DNA from: Anthostomella pinea
Taxonomy: Eukaryota > Ascomycota > Sordariomycetes > Xylariales > Xylariaceae
Assembly (NCBI GenBank): GCA_963556695.1
Contig: CAUWAG010000010.1
Location: 4,154,001 to 4,218,000, forward strand
Reading direction: 5' to 3'
DNA: 64,000 nucleotides
Shown here: piece by piece, positions 44,515 through 57,000 of the stretch
Layout: each line of letters begins with the position of its first letter
Numbering within the stretch: position 1 is the first letter of the stretch
Notes under the pieces: model-generated
What the model saw: only the letters and a program-made list of their open reading frames with translations
Database searches by the model: none
What the model was told of the DNA's origin: nothing
Program-made: the position numbers and the translations under genes

Positions 44515-45526
44515 TTAGCAAGCACATCCATCACGATCGCTCTCGATGTGAATATTGATAGGGTCCTGGAAATCTCCGCTGAACTCCTCAGATTCCTCTT
44601 GCGCGAGCGCATTCCGCGCGATGACTATTAGGTCTCAAGTCAGACCAGTATCCGACAATAGTGGAAGAAGGGGGAGGAAGGGAGTTTACCTTCAAAGGCT
44701 TGCTCGACGTTGATGGCTTCCTTGGCACTAGTCTCAAAGTACGGGATGTCGCCTTTCGAGTGGCAGAAGGTAGCCGCTCTCTTACTTGAGATCTAGACAT
44801 TGTTCAGCAGAGTTCCCAAAGTAACAGGTACCACTTACGACTCGCTTGCTCTCCTCCACATCAATCTTGTTGCCGAGAACGACCTACGAGCAATTGGTGA
44901 GTGCACTACGAAGCCTCGAACCCAAGGGAATTCCTACAAAGGGGAAGTTTTCAGGGTCCCGTGGTGAAGCCTGAATTAAGAATTCGTCTCTCCAGCTTTC
45001 CAGCGCATCGAAGCTCTTGGAGTTGTTGACGTCGAATACCAGCACGCAGCAGTCGGCTCCTCTGTAGAATGCAACGCCCAAAGATTGGAAGCGCTCCTGT
45101 CCGGCCGTATCCCAGAGCTATATTGCATCAGTCGTGTCCATTATGTAAGGGACATTCGTGAACCTCTGTCATACCTGCATCGTGACTTGCCGATCATCAA
45201 CCAGGACCTCTCGAGTCAAGAAATCGGCACCGATCGTAGCTTTGTAACTGGCGCTGAACTTCTTGTTGACCTAGCAATAGTAGGAGTCAGCGAGTGTGTT
45301 GGGCGGGCGTTGGACTAATTGGATCGTGGGAAGAAAGGCTGCTTGGCATCGACGAAGGCGACGTACATATTGGTTCATCAAGCTGGTCTTCCCAACACCG
45401 CTGTCGCCGAGGATAATGACCTAAGTGTTGTCTGTTAGTCTCAGATCCTCAACAGAAGGCAGTTCCAATCAATAGCCTGCGCTAGCTCGGCCTCACCTTC
45501 AAGAGAACCTTCTTCCTAGAAGCCAT
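44515..45526 (-). CDS. YPT7: Rab7-family GTPase Ypt7
   Basis: Seven exons (45526-45497, 45420-45367, 45270-45175, 45117-44938, 44883-44839, 44792-44690, 44624-44515) give 205 aa, the usual Ypt7 length. All GTPase motifs are present: GDSGVGKT (residues 15-22), the switch [30 protein letters not shown] and [10 protein letters not shown]. The C-terminal CAC is the doubly geranylgeranylated signal. The protein acts on late endosomes and vacuoles in homotypic vacuole fusion with HOPS. The first exon is only 30 nt. No deviation from the family was seen. Confidence 0.95.
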
Positions 45527-46841
45527 GATGGAGGATCAAGCCTGGCGGCTTTGGGAGATTGGGCGATCGGGGAGACGTGTTCGCCGACGAGAGCATGCGA
45601 TGTTGCTCAGCTAGACGTCTTCGAGGCGAGACCTGGAGTTTATGGGAGCGATATGGCGACGTTATGCGGTTGTGTGCTTGTTGAATCGACGGTTGTGTTG
45701 TTGTTTGGAGCTTGGGATGATGAGACGAAGCAGCGACGGCGGTCGGACATACCGATAACTCTCTATCTATGCCAGGTGTGTCTAGGCTGCCGGCACGAGG
45801 TCAACACAGTGGGTTGACCCAACTTCAGCAGTCGTCATTCGCTGAATTGGCCTTGCCGCTTGATTGGCTGGCTGTGGCCACAACGCCGGCTTTGTACACG
45901 CAAGCCACACATGATGGGGTCGGCTTGTCTGGGCTGAAGCCACACAATGGACACCGCTTCAGTTGAGGCAACGCATGCATGAAGCGGTTGAATTAACCTA
46001 ATATTGTGGCTCCTCAACCCATTTTCCAGCCACAGTGACGGATGGGTCACGGGCCAGGATACAAGGTACCTTGGAGCCCAACGGGTACCCGTTTGTACCA
46101 GATTTGTACCCAACTGGGATGATAGCTACTTCTGGGATGGGGACACCACCCATCCCTTCTTTCAATCAAGCAACTTCCAGAATACAGACCAATAGCCACC
46201 TATCGTGACCCTGGTCCTCATTCTGGATACCGCTACCACAAGGCGCAATATGGTGTTCAACAGCTTGTTAGGTTACATTCGTTGCATATCAGATATCTCG
46301 CAACTGCATCTAACTCCATTCCCATTTTAATATGAAGCCAATCTAGCTTTTACAAGTATTCGATTTACAACATACAGTGCCTTCTAGTTGTCTCAATGAG
46401 CGTTTTCTTCACCCTGGATACTACGTAAGAAGCTGAGTGGCAAGCACTACCACAAGTTGCCTCTGCCACAGACTTGTACTATGTTGCCTCAATGCCCGGG
46501 GCTTCGTCACAGCCAGATATGAGGAATAATAAAGAGCCTACAACTCGACAGGAGCTATGCCTAGAGTCAATTATCTCGTAAGATCAACGATACTAGCACT
46601 GCATGCGGTGCAGGTGCAATGTTGCAAGGCGGGCTGTCACAGGTGCGACGGAGCTTGAGTTCTCATGATGTCATACCTCATCATCTGTAGATCAATTCGT
46701 TGACCACCTGCACCCGGCAACCCTAAGGTAACTTCCACATCCATCCATTGGAAATCTGCTTCTCTCAAAAACCATCACACTCCCCTGCTATCAGCTTCGA
46801 CAACTCATACATACACCTCAATCACTTCCCTGACATTCACA
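45527..46841. other. Intergenic, 1.3 kb divergent promoter region
   Basis: Between ypt7 (-) and the gene at 46842 (+). Contains only short frames with no support. Confidence 0.4.
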
Positions 46842-47405
46842 ATGGTGGCTCTCCGCATCAGCAACTCTCTTTCCGCCATGCGGGCTGTCCGCACCCGAGC
46901 TCCGCAGGTGCACCGCACCTTCGTCACGGCCTCGCGCTTCCAGGCGAAGCAGGGCTACGGCGACGGCGAGGGCAACCCGGTGGGCGAGAACCCGCAGAAG
47001 CAGCCCAGCTCGTCCGGAGCACAAGAATCCTCCGAGCACCCCGGCCCTGCGGCTCCCGACGTCGGACAGAAGTCTGGCGGCAAGAAATCACCCGAAGAGC
47101 AAGCCAGCGCGCAGTCTGGCGGATCCCGATCGAAGGAGGCGACCGAGACGGGCGGCAGCCCCACCGGAGGAGACATCGCCGACCAGGCAAGCAAGAAAGG
47201 AGGTGAGGCTTTGAAGGGCCCCCAAGGCGAGGGAGCGCCGCAACCCAAGATCCATAACCAGTCTGTACCTGGAGTCAAGCAGGGCTTGAGTGACGAGCAG
47301 AAGCAGGAAGTCGAGCAACATAACCGGGATTTCGACAAGAAGCACGACAGGTCCGCTGCTGCCCAGGACGACAAGGTCGATAAGAAGTTTTGGGGCGGGA
47401 CGTGA
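46842..47405 (+). CDS. Hydrophilic protein with likely mitochondrial presequence (187 aa)
   Basis: Single exon, tcacaatgg start context. Residues 1-35 (RISNSLSAMRAVRTRAPQVH and HRTFVTASRF) are basic, Ser/Ala-rich and lack acids, as in a mitochondrial targeting sequence. The rest is Gly/Ser/Lys/Gln-rich and disordered, with EQKQEVEQHNRDFDKKHDRS and a final DKKFWGGT. I know similar proteins as conserved but uncharacterised in ascomycetes. No catalytic motif. The mitochondrial location is inferred. Confidence 0.7.
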   Translation: MVALRISNSLSAMRAVRTRAPQVHRTFVTASRFQAKQGYGDGEGNPVGENPQKQPSSSGAQESSEHPGPAAPDVGQKSGGKKSPEEQASAQSGGSRSKEATETGGSPTGGDIADQASKKGGEALKGPQGEGAPQPKIHNQSVPGVKQGLSDEQKQEVEQHNRDFDKKHDRSAAAQDDKVDKKFWGGT

Positions 47406-48007
47406 GTTGTTCCTGTTGATGTCTGTTGTTTTGCAAGTGTTCTGTACGAAGTGAATACTGACTGTTCGGGGGTAGTGGAGGTCGAGAAGGTGGTAGTGGA
47501 GGTCGAAAAGGTGGTGAGATCGATTGGAACGCTTAGTTGTGCCTACACGCTCGTGAGGTATGAAGGAGAAGTAGGCAGGCCTGATGCATTGTATTATGTG
47601 TTCTCCCCCGTATATTCATACCTAGGTAGCTTTGTAATGTCTACAAATGCGACTTGATCGTGGTCACAAAACATCTCAAACCATTGGCAACCGTAAACTA
47701 TTTTGAGGCACTCTGGAAGCACTAAACAAGTGATCATTTGTGGCCGATTAATAAGTAGAGATGTCCCTTACGAATATGACGCCGGCATTTGGCTCGCGAT
47801 AGTGGAGGGACCGGGAGCTTCCGGTGTAGGGGTAGCTTCCTCGGAGCTCCGCGCCCCGCTAATAAAGGTGAGCTCGGAGCCCTAGCCTTGGATGGAATCT
47901 CAACCCAACACCTCCAGCTACATAGCAACATTGAAGTGCGACAACACCCACTGGAGTCCTCCGACGATGTGATCTAATGGGCCCTCAAACTCACATCCAC
48001 ACAAGCA
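47406..48007. other. Intergenic
   Basis: Holds a 21-bp tandem repeat at 47471-47512. No gene seen. Confidence 0.35.
47471..47512. repeat. 21-bp tandem repeat, two copies
   Basis: The unit ggtagtggaggtcga(g/a)aaggt occurs at 47471-47491 and 47492-47512 with one mismatch. Confidence 0.8.
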
Positions 48008-49450
48008 ATGACGGATGAGGACCTCCTGCAAAAGGTCCACGGGCTAGGCGACCTGGGCCTGGCCGCGCTGCTCTGCCTCATCAGCCGCGAGCACTGCATC
48101 ATCAGCACCGAGCCGGCCTCTCTCGACGACCTGGCCGCCGAGCTGCAGCTCGTCGCCTCGCAGACCTTTGACCTGACCCCGATCATCGTCGGCTGCACGC
48201 CGCAGACCACGCTCGACGAGTTCGCCGCCGCCATCCAGCTCCCGCAGCAGCCGAATGCCAATGCCAGCACGCCGCACTCGACGTCGCCGCTGCGCACGCG
48301 TGGTGCCGATTCGTATTTCCACGCCCACCCCCATCACCAGAATAATAATCATGGCCATGGAGGAAGTGGAGGCGGAAATGGAAATGGAAATGGAGGCGGC
48401 AGCGGCGGCAACAGCAGCACACACCTGCAACACCACCACGCAACACCATTACGAGCGCTCTCCCCGATCTCGCCATCCCTCAACACCCCCTCCTACGCAA
48501 CACCCACACCGCAGATCGCGCCCGTGGTCCTCGCCAAGAACCTCGACCGCGCGCCCAAGGCCGTGCAGATCCAGGCGCTGGAGCTGCTGCGCACGCGGCG
48601 CATCTTCACGCGCACGAGCGTGCAGACGTGTCCGAAGCAGTTCCTGTTCGTGGCCGTTTTAGGAGCCGGGGCGCGCCTCACGCCGCATCTGAACGACTTC
48701 TTTTATATTGCGCACTGGCACGACCCTGAGGATGGGTTCGCGCACTTGGAGGAGGAGGAGGAGGAGAGGGAGGGGGAAGATGAGGGTGGTTATGGCGGTG
48801 GGGGGCTTGGGGACGAGCATGGAGACAGGGACGATGCGGCGAGTCTGGAGAGCGGGAGCAGCGTCATCCATCGCCGGAGCCGGAAGCAGAGCGACGGCAG
48901 GCGGACGAGCACGGCGGGTATGGGTACGCCTACGGCAGCGGACTGGACGCGGAATCACGGTCACACCCAGAACCACAGCCACAATCACAACAGCACCCAC
49001 AAGCACCCAACCACACCCGGCCCTCCAGCAGCCGACGAACCGCCCATCCCAACCCTCACCGAACCCGACATAACCACCCTATCCCACCTCTCCCAAACCA
49101 TCGCCGTCGACATCGAAGTGCAGCGCTACCAAATGAACATAATCAGCCACCTGCGCCTGCACCGCGCCGTAGCGCCAGGGGGCACCAGCGTGCCGCCCCT
49201 CGCGACGCACCACTTCTCGGCGCTCCTGCGCAGCCTGGCCGCGCTGCACGGGCTGGACTACGCGACGCCCGCGCTGGTCGGGCTCGCCGCGCGCAAGATC
49301 TACCTGCACCGCATCCGCGTCGTCGAGCCGCAGCGCGAGCGCAGCATGCAGTGGGGCAGCGACCTGGCCGCCGTCGAGGCGCTGCTGCGGGATGTCGGGC
49401 CCGAGGACGTCATTGAGGACGTGCTGGGGTTGGTGGCGCCGCCGCTGTGA
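48008..49450 (+). CDS. Magnesium-chelatase/MoxR-lid-like fungal protein
   Basis: Single exon, 480 aa. The N-terminus (DLLQKVHGLGDLGLAALLCLI, in part) precedes a segment with CTPQTTLDEFA. A His/Asn/Gly low-complexity insert (HPHHQNNN, GNGNGNGGG) is at ~105-140. The main conserved block is VVLAKNLDRAPKAVQIQALE, LLRTRRIFTRTSVQTCPKQF, LFVAVLGAGARLTPHLNDFF and YIAHWHDPEDGF. That block corresponds to the part of fungal Mg-chelatase-like AAA proteins just after Walker B. A Glu-rich loop and a second His-rich linker follow, then a helical C-terminal lid. I see no Walker A (GxxxxGKT), so ATP hydrolysis is unlikely unless a piece is missing. Function in fungi unknown. Confidence 0.65.
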   Translation: MTDEDLLQKVHGLGDLGLAALLCLISREHCIISTEPASLDDLAAELQLVASQTFDLTPIIVGCTPQTTLDEFAAAIQLPQQPNANASTPHSTSPLRTRGADSYFHAHPHHQNNNHGHGGSGGGNGNGNGGGSGGNSSTHLQHHHATPLRALSPISPSLNTPSYATPTPQIAPVVLAKNLDRAPKAVQIQALELLRTRRIFTRTSVQTCPKQFLFVAVLGAGARLTPHLNDFFYIAHWHDPEDGFAHLEEEEEEREGEDEGGYGGGGLGDEHGDRDDAASLESGSSVIHRRSRKQSDGRRTSTAGMGTPTAADWTRNHGHTQNHSHNHNSTHKHPTTPGPPAADEPPIPTLTEPDITTLSHLSQTIAVDIEVQRYQMNIISHLRLHRAVAPGGTSVPPLATHHFSALLRSLAALHGLDYATPALVGLAARKIYLHRIRVVEPQRERSMQWGSDLAAVEALLRDVGPEDVIEDVLGLVAPPL

Positions 49451-49925
49451 TGTGGGCATGATGGATGGGGGTTTAGAGACGAGAGGATGGGGGCATGGAT
49501 CGGTAGGTGGACCGATACATAGATGGATAGATACATAGATACCCAGGCGTTAAAAGTCAATTTGGCATTGATATTACTTCAAAATCCAGGAAGCCATATA
49601 TAGGCCTCGCGTTTACAAGAGAGGGGCGCACGCTTGTGACAGATGTTCTTGAAATTTCGATGTCCTTAGTCTCGACATGTTGTACATCGAGCTACCTCTC
49701 TTCTCTATGCCTCACTCATTGAGGGCTTGGAAGACTGGCAGAGCCCTTGTTTGTCTTCGGGTCTTTGGTTTTACACGAATACAGATCCGGAACGCCGTTT
49801 CACCTTAGGCGAATGAGAAACCACCTTTCGTAACAGTATCCTCCGTGTGTGCGTTGCTTTCTTCCCATCATTAAGTTATCTCTATAGTTGATGCTATGCC
49901 AAAACCAGCTGGATTAAAATCACGA
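49451..49925. other. Intergenic, convergent
   Basis: 3' flanks of the genes on both sides. Short gatagatacatag repeats occur at about 49515-49540. No gene seen. Confidence 0.4.
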
Positions 49926-51681
49926 TCAGTACGACTGGCTGACCTTGCATGACCAGCCGGAATTCTTCGATAACAGGGGCAGACTGCAGATGATATTAGC
50001 ACACGTGGAGATTGGCTCGTGGATGAGAATAAGCATACCTGGCTCCCAAGCACCAGCCCAACTCATTGCCCTTGATCTTCTTGGCGATCTTGACCTCTCT
50101 GTCGATAGGCATGTCGTATCCAGTGTGTAGGAGGCCGATCATGAAGTTGAGGTCAAGGCAGTATTCGCCACGATCACGCAGCTCGTCCAGAGCACCAGGA
50201 ACAGTGCCGAATACATCCCAGGCGCTCTCGCCACCGCACACACTGTTAGTGAGGTCGTGCAGCTCGCGAAGGGTGAACGAGTCTGGCATTCCCAAGGGCT
50301 TAGTTCGGTCGAAGAAGAATGAGAAGATGTAGACATCCTCCTTGCCAAAGGTCTTGGCCAGGGAGGGCTGGTGGACACCATTGAAGGAGCAAGGCGACAA
50401 CTTGCAGTCGCTGTCCTTGGCCAGGATTCTCTCTGCCAAGGCGCGGCATTGGGCCGGGGCAGGAGTAGCGGGACCGGTCATGTTCAGCTCCAGCTCGCCG
50501 GTGCCCAAGGGGCTGCCGTCCCCAAGCTTCACCTTGACCATGTCGCTCTGGCCAGCGTTGATGCACGGATTCAAGATAGGCTTGTTGAGGAATCCCTTGG
50601 TCTTCTCCTGGCTGTAAATGTCCTGAAGCAGGTTCAGATGAATCGAGTTGCGAGCAGCCATGAGACCGTAGCCAAGATGGGAATGTTGGTAGAGCTCGAA
50701 CTCTCGCCCGCCGAACGCCAGGTCGTACTTGTGGTCGCCTGGAGCCATCTTCTCGGGCATGCCCCCACCAGGGATTCCCTTAAACGTGGGCTCGAAGACG
50801 ATCTGGGTTGAACCACCACCGAGATCGAAGATGGCGGCAGTCGGGCTCTGGTCGGGACCACCAATCTTGCCCAGGAGGTAGTTGGTGGTAATCCAGGCGT
50901 AGACACCCTCGTCGGAACCATCCATGATCGCGACACCGTTCTCCTCCTTGGAGACGACCGGGAAAGGGTAGCCCTCGAGATGGGTTCGGACGGTTTCAAG
51001 GATCTTATCACTCGCCTCAGCACCGATCATCCGGAGTCCAGCGGTCGCCTTGACGGCAACTGGGCTGCATCCCTTCAACTTGTCGGGCACGGTCTTCATC
51101 GCCACTTCCATCAGGGCGTCCAAGGTCTTCGCGGCGGCAATCGGGTCGTCCTTGTACTTGCTCAAGCCACCAACGCTCTTGTCAGTCATCATGAACTCCT
51201 CCTTCTCCAACTCGGGAGTAGAACCGCAGTTGTTGAACTTGTAGACGTGGATACGCGATCCAGTGCTACCCGCATCGATCATGAGGACATATTGGACGAT
51301 GGGCTTGTCTTTCGAGTACGACTTCGTGCATTTGTCGGTTCCGTAGGTCGCGTCCGACGGTGATTGGCCTCCCGAATGTGATACTAAGGATAGGGGTCAG
51401 TACTGTCGCCTGCTGACCGAGTCCATTCATGCCGAGTTCAACGCACCCCCTTTGTAGATGTCGGCGCCCTTCGGCGAGAGGTAGTAGAATAGGAAAACCA
51501 GGAACACCACGATCGCGGTGGTTTTTATCCACCGCGTCTTCTGGGCCTGGTTCATGGTGGCGGCCTGTAATTTCTCCAGGATGCCGACGTCTCTGTGACC
51601 GGCGTCGTACCGGCCAGCTTTCTCGTAAGGGTCGCGACGAACGTGCTTCGTAGGCAACGATACGGATGTTCTCCTCATCAC
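49926..51681 (-). CDS. GDA1: Golgi guanosine-diphosphatase Gda1 (GDA1/CD39 family)
   Basis: Exons 51681-51447, 51383-50039 and 49983-49926 (the last only 58 nt) give 545 aa. A short cytosolic N-tail and one signal-anchor helix (residues ~50-70, TTAIVVFLVFLFYYLSP) make it a type II Golgi membrane protein with a lumenal catalytic domain. All apyrase-conserved regions are present: DAGSTGSR (ACR1), VKATAGLRMIG (ACR2), SDEGVYAWITTNYLLG (ACR3) and FDLGGGSTQI (ACR4); a GWCLGA block near the end completes the fold. The enzyme hydrolyses the GDP left by mannosyltransferases so that GMP can be exchanged for GDP-mannose. Confidence 0.93.
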
Positions 51682-54069
51682 CTTTAAGTACAGTGCATCC
51701 CCACGGAAATGGGGAATATGCGGAAGGGAAGAAAGAGGGCGGAAGGGCGAGGGCGCTAGGGAGGCCGACGAGGAGAGAAGGGAGATCTTTGTGTGGCGCC
51801 GCGACTGAATAGTCCGGTCGGGCGTCGTGGTTCGTAGGATTGATGAATGGATAGGAGACTAGGGAGACGAGACAACGGGTGCAACTTGTCCAAATGACAA
51901 TCTCAAAATCTTCCTCCAATTTCAATTTGCCTGTGTTCAACAGGTTGGATGAACGTCTTTATCCATGCAGGCCAGTCCAGGGCTAGTCCAGGGGGTCCGC
52001 CCACTGGGGCACGCCAATCCCCCCGTGCCCTGGGCCCTGGCTGGATCTCGATTCAGCCGTCCCTCCCTCCACCGCCCCCGCTCAGTCACAACCGCAGCGC
52101 CACTTCAGAAGAGCAGTGGTCAGCGCCCCTTTTCTGTTACAAGGTATTCTACCCCTATCCAACATACCAGCGCATCATCCGCATATCAGATTCAGATCTT
52201 TGTGTCCGACTTCAACAGATGAAGCTGAGACACAAGGTTATAACCAGTAGTCCCAGCATAGCGCTTTCAGAATTCAACCCAGCAAATTGACGAAGCCAGA
52301 TCTATCACATTGAAGGTCTGGAGCATTGACAACCACGTGCAGTCACGGTTGAACCTGCCGTGCTTCGGTACATACTACCTGACTGACACCAACTATTGTC
52401 GGCACGACTAGGCTGCAGTTTGAAAGGTTCTGTCGGAGTAGTTCGACAGTCAGTGGTCGTAAGGCGGATTTGTGTAAAGCGAATGGAAGTGAGGTTCGTA
52501 GCAATGTTTGATTTGTAGTTCTAGCGCGCGGGAAGTAAGGAACAACCAGCAGCATTCTCCTGGGAGTCTTTCTATATATGCCTTGGGGGACTTGCTTCAC
52601 TTCTCAGCAAAAGACTGCAACAAACCAACCAACATTCATATCGAAGCTGTTCCCTTTTTGGTCTTTGACTGAAAGTTATGTTATACCAGCCTTGGGCTGA
52701 CCCTGGCCGCCCAGGCAACTTCTGGCAGCAGCCAATTAAAGAGCATTCATTCGTATGATTTTCGGGTAGTCACTTCTTCTTCGCGACCCCCTGCAGCGGG
52801 TTGGTTAGCTGCCAAGAGATCAAGACATGCGGATACCCAGGGATCTACACCACGCTGTCGAAATAGCCGACCGAGGCTGCCGTTGTGATTATCGGATCCC
52901 TCCAACATCAGCTACGCCAGTGCACTGCGTCAGAGTCAAGCAGTGGAAGGAATAGTCCGTATAATGACCAGGCATAAGCAGTTATTCCAGAGGGCAAGGG
53001 ACTGGAAGCAACGCCTAGTTCCTGCTCATCCCACTGTAAATTGTTTCTCATCCCCTTGCGAATCTCGATTTTGGCTTGATGGCCGTGGCAAGTAGGATCC
53101 CTGTGTCACAGCGTTGGAGGCATGCATCACCACGCTGTGCTCCAGTCCTTGCCTCGTCTCACATATGACCCGCCGCCACAATCTGTGAAACAGGCAAGAT
53201 GGGTTTGCTTTTTTGCCTACACACTGAGCCACAACACCACAATATCGTAAGTATCATTGGGCTGTGTCTGGGACAGGAATGTACTGTCGCAGGACTTCTT
53301 CTGTCCGTCTTCAGCTAGGCAGACGATAGAGATGTTATCATATTATAACCACTCGCTATTCAGCATTGTTTATTGCGCAACTTTCCAAGAAACAGTGCAA
53401 GGCCCACTCATCTTCTTCGTTGTGAAGGTAATAATTGAATTGGTGCAGCACATATAACGTTACTTGCCTCAGTTACTGGACTCGATGACCAATTGCCTAA
53501 GATACGGAGGGATATATACATCCTCTATTAAGCCACAATTAAGGGAAGGAGGTGGAACCAGCCCAGCAAAGTGGACTGGAACTTCAGAGTATAGTAGCTT
53601 TCCTTGATGTCTGAGCTATCTTTGCTGAAAGGTACATCCTATCGTCATAACGAAGTGAAAGAATCCTCCTCTTTTTTTACGAGAAGGTTTCCTTTGTACA
53701 TGTCTTCCTCGCCCCCTAAGTTTAGAGCTGGTTTTGCTGAGACATGTAAAACGACTAACGAGCCCACCGCGGCCCCCCCGCTCTTGAAAAAAACAAAGCT
53801 CTTAGGCAATTAAGATAAATACTCCAAGCGATACTCCTCTATGTCGATATGATGATTTCAAGGCAGTCTGCTGGTGCTTTGTCCATTATATACGGCCATA
53901 TCTAACTGACCATCCGTGGGTAAGGAGAACTCTTACCATGGGCTCATATACTTTACTTCCTCCCACAGACAGACAGTCAGTCTACCCCTCGTACACATCC
54001 CATAACTACACAGCGCTCCCCTCCTCTTCCCCCCTTTTCCTCTATTCCAATCATCATTCCTTGGTCCTC
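51682..54069. other. Intergenic, 2.4 kb
   Basis: 5' flank of gda1 and 3' flank of the LAS21 copy. Frames up to 113 codons have no domain. A weak AATAAGC-type palindrome (ggcataagc/agttattcc, 52971-52988) lacks the spacing of the 74-bp family. No gene called. Confidence 0.4.
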
Positions 54070-57000
54070 CTAGGCCAGCCACCAGAGCAGACCGCAGAAG
54101 CCCAAGTTGACACCGAGGTGGATGAACAAGCGCATCACGGTGAGCAGCGACGTCGGCACCACCCTGGTCCACAACGCCGCGTCGTCGTCGCCCAGCAGCA
54201 GCAGCACCGACAGCGACCCGCCGTGCAACAGGCTGGCGCCAGCGGCCTCGAGGAAGGTGGCCAGTACTGCGTAGCTTGTGAACACGCCCGCGCTTCTTGG
54301 TTTCTTCTTGTTCATTTTCATGTTCTTTTTCGTCGCTCCCTTGGTGGCTGAGCCGTTGTGGTTGTTACTGCTTCTGCTGTCCTGTTCGCCCTCTGGTTCT
54401 GTCCGCGAGAGCAGCAGGGCCCGCAGCCCGCCGCCGAACCACCATGCGCCGCAGGCCCACATGGCAACCGAGATCTGCGCCGGGATTAGTGGGGATGTAG
54501 ACCGGGCGGACGTCCCGTTGAAGCCGTTGGGGATGTCGATGGCGGCGACCGAGTTGGTGTGGCCAAGGGCGCCGTAGGCGCTGCGGGCTAGGAGGTGGGC
54601 TATTAGGGTTAGGGTGGTGGTGGTTAGGGACGCTGTTTGTTATTGATTGTTGTGGTTAGTGAGGGTTTCGGCTGGGAGGAGGAAGAAGGTGAGAGAAGGG
54701 GGCTGTGGGTTACGTATAGAGACACGCGAGCTGGAGGCGGAAGAGCAGGAATAGCGGGATGTTGGTCGCGCGGGACTGGGTCATGAGGTAGAGGGTTACT
54801 ACGTCTAGTGTGCTGGATAGACGTTCTGCTGCACAGTTAGTCTATCACACAGAAAAGGTCATCCTTCATGCATGCCAGTCACTGAGCTCGTGCCTTTTCG
54901 CGACGACGTGCTTTTTCTCGGCCTAAACAACTCAACGATCAGTGCAGAGGCGAGGCCCGTGAAGAGGACGCGGGACGCAAATGTCAAGTCAACCTCGGCG
55001 ACGGCGTCCTTCACCCATTCGGGTGCGGAAGCCACAAGCTCTGGGGACTGCGCGTACGTGGACGCGAACTTGAAAATTGGTGCTGCCAGAGACAGCACAT
55101 GGGATGGTAACCGCGATATTGACAGTACGGACGTTGGCCTCTTGCCGTCAAGAGGGTGCGAGCCGGTGCTGAAGAAGGCCGCGACGACGAGCAGCCACAA
55201 GCTGCCCGTGTTGGCTCCCAGGAACCCCTGGATGGCGCGAGCTGCCTCCGAGCGGTGCTCCCCAACCTCATTCCAGGACAGGCTTAGGGAGTGGAGAGCT
55301 AGGAGGAGAAGGGATCATATTGCTGCACTACCTCCATTGCGAAGACTAACTAGCAGTTAGTCCTTCTTGCAACATTTCTGCGTCGAGGGCGACTCGACGA
55401 GTTCCAAAGCGGTAATCAGCGACTCGTACGTACCTCAAGACAACGATGCATGTCAAATAACCAAGTGAGGCGCAATACCAGAACAGGTGCTCGCTTTCAA
55501 TGAGATGGATATCCAGCATCGTGAGCTCATAGCCGATTCCAACCGCCGCAGTGGCAAACCTGTCAATAGTGACTGTCAAGGTGGAAGCCTCATGCCTGTA
55601 CGCAAGGAACGACAGCAGCATACACGTGCCGGCCGCGGCAGCTCCGTACAGGAGGTATCGCAGGTCAGCCTCTCCCCGCGGGACGCTCATGGTCCGCTGC
55701 GCATGCCTGCAGGACTTGGAAAATGTCAGTTGGCAAAGAACAAACAACTGTACATTGGACGTCTTTTGGGCCTCACCTCGTACAGGCCATCCAGCGCTGT
55801 CTCGCGGTCCGAGTTCAGGCTGTCTTCTGCTCTCTTCCAGAGGCACGCGAATCGACGATCTGAAGGCGACGATGACGGTAGGGCGCCACCGCCGCAATCC
55901 GAAAGTCGACCGTCGTCGTCTTCGCTGCCGCTATCGACGGAGAACGTGGGACGCTGCGCCATGTAGACGCGCAGCAGCTGCAGCGCGTTGTCGCGGAGCA
56001 GACGCACACGAGCCCACGCACCACTTGATCCTCACCCAGCCGCCCAAACATGGGCAGGAGCTGTGGCAGGACGACGCCGAGATATCTCCTGGGCTATCTG
56101 GTCCATTTCGCGCTGTTTGGGGAACATGTAGGGACAGTGTGGTGGTCCGTCAGCCAACGTGGCTTATACAGGTGGGCGTTACCTACCTTTTGGGCCCGCC
56201 GATGTGGCCGACGTGGTCCAGTGCCCAGAGGTGCAGGACGAGGGCCCTCCAGTCGTCGTTGTGCAGCTCGGCCGAGACCTGTTTGACCACCTCGTCGTCC
56301 ACCATCTTAAAATCCTAAAAATCGCAACAAAACTACTTAGCCCGGAGTCCATTTCATCATCCCCTGCCCGTCCCGCCCCCGGTTCACGCACACACACTTG
56401 GACACACAAGAAAGAATTACCGGGACGTAGTTTCCGTCCATCCCCTGAAACCTATCGAAGGCCCCGGGATAGAGGTACGTCCACGTCTTAGACCCATAAG
56501 AGACCAGCTTCCTGTCGGCATTCGTGGCCTTGAGGATGTCGAACCAGGTATTTGCGTACTCGGTCCTGTCCTAGTTGTCCCGGACGTTGAGCAGGATGTC
56601 GAGGAAACAGGGGCTTGAGCCGGTGGTCATGGCCTTCACCCGCGGCATCGTCAGGTTCGGTGGCCCGGCCAGGGCCGTGAACGGCACTGCTGCTCCTTTG
56701 CGGATGAGGCTGTCATAAAGTCAGTCAGACTCTCGTCTCACAAGTCGAGCTCAACCTTTTCAACGCAACACCTTGATTATCTTTGAACGAAGGAGAAGCC
56801 TGAGTTGTTCGAGAACACGAAATCGCTGGTCACAATCAGCATCTCGGGCGCGCATGCTGGAGAAGCCGGGAAAAGTGTCACGTGCTTGTTTACCTCCGGA
56901 GCGCGTCCACGAGCATGAACACCACCCGGTCCAGGGGAGGCGGGTCGTTCTCGCCGACATCGTTCTCGAGGCCGCCGGCGGGCACCCGTGCTCTCAACGA

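Noticed and set aside
52957..53002. Fourth copy of the AATAAGC palindrome
   Set aside because: Only one motif on each side and no 28-bp centre; does not share the 14-bp period.
54601..54630. Telomere-like ttagggttaggg
   Set aside because: Lies in the coding part of the LAS21 copy (Leu/Thr codons on the minus strand) and has only two units.
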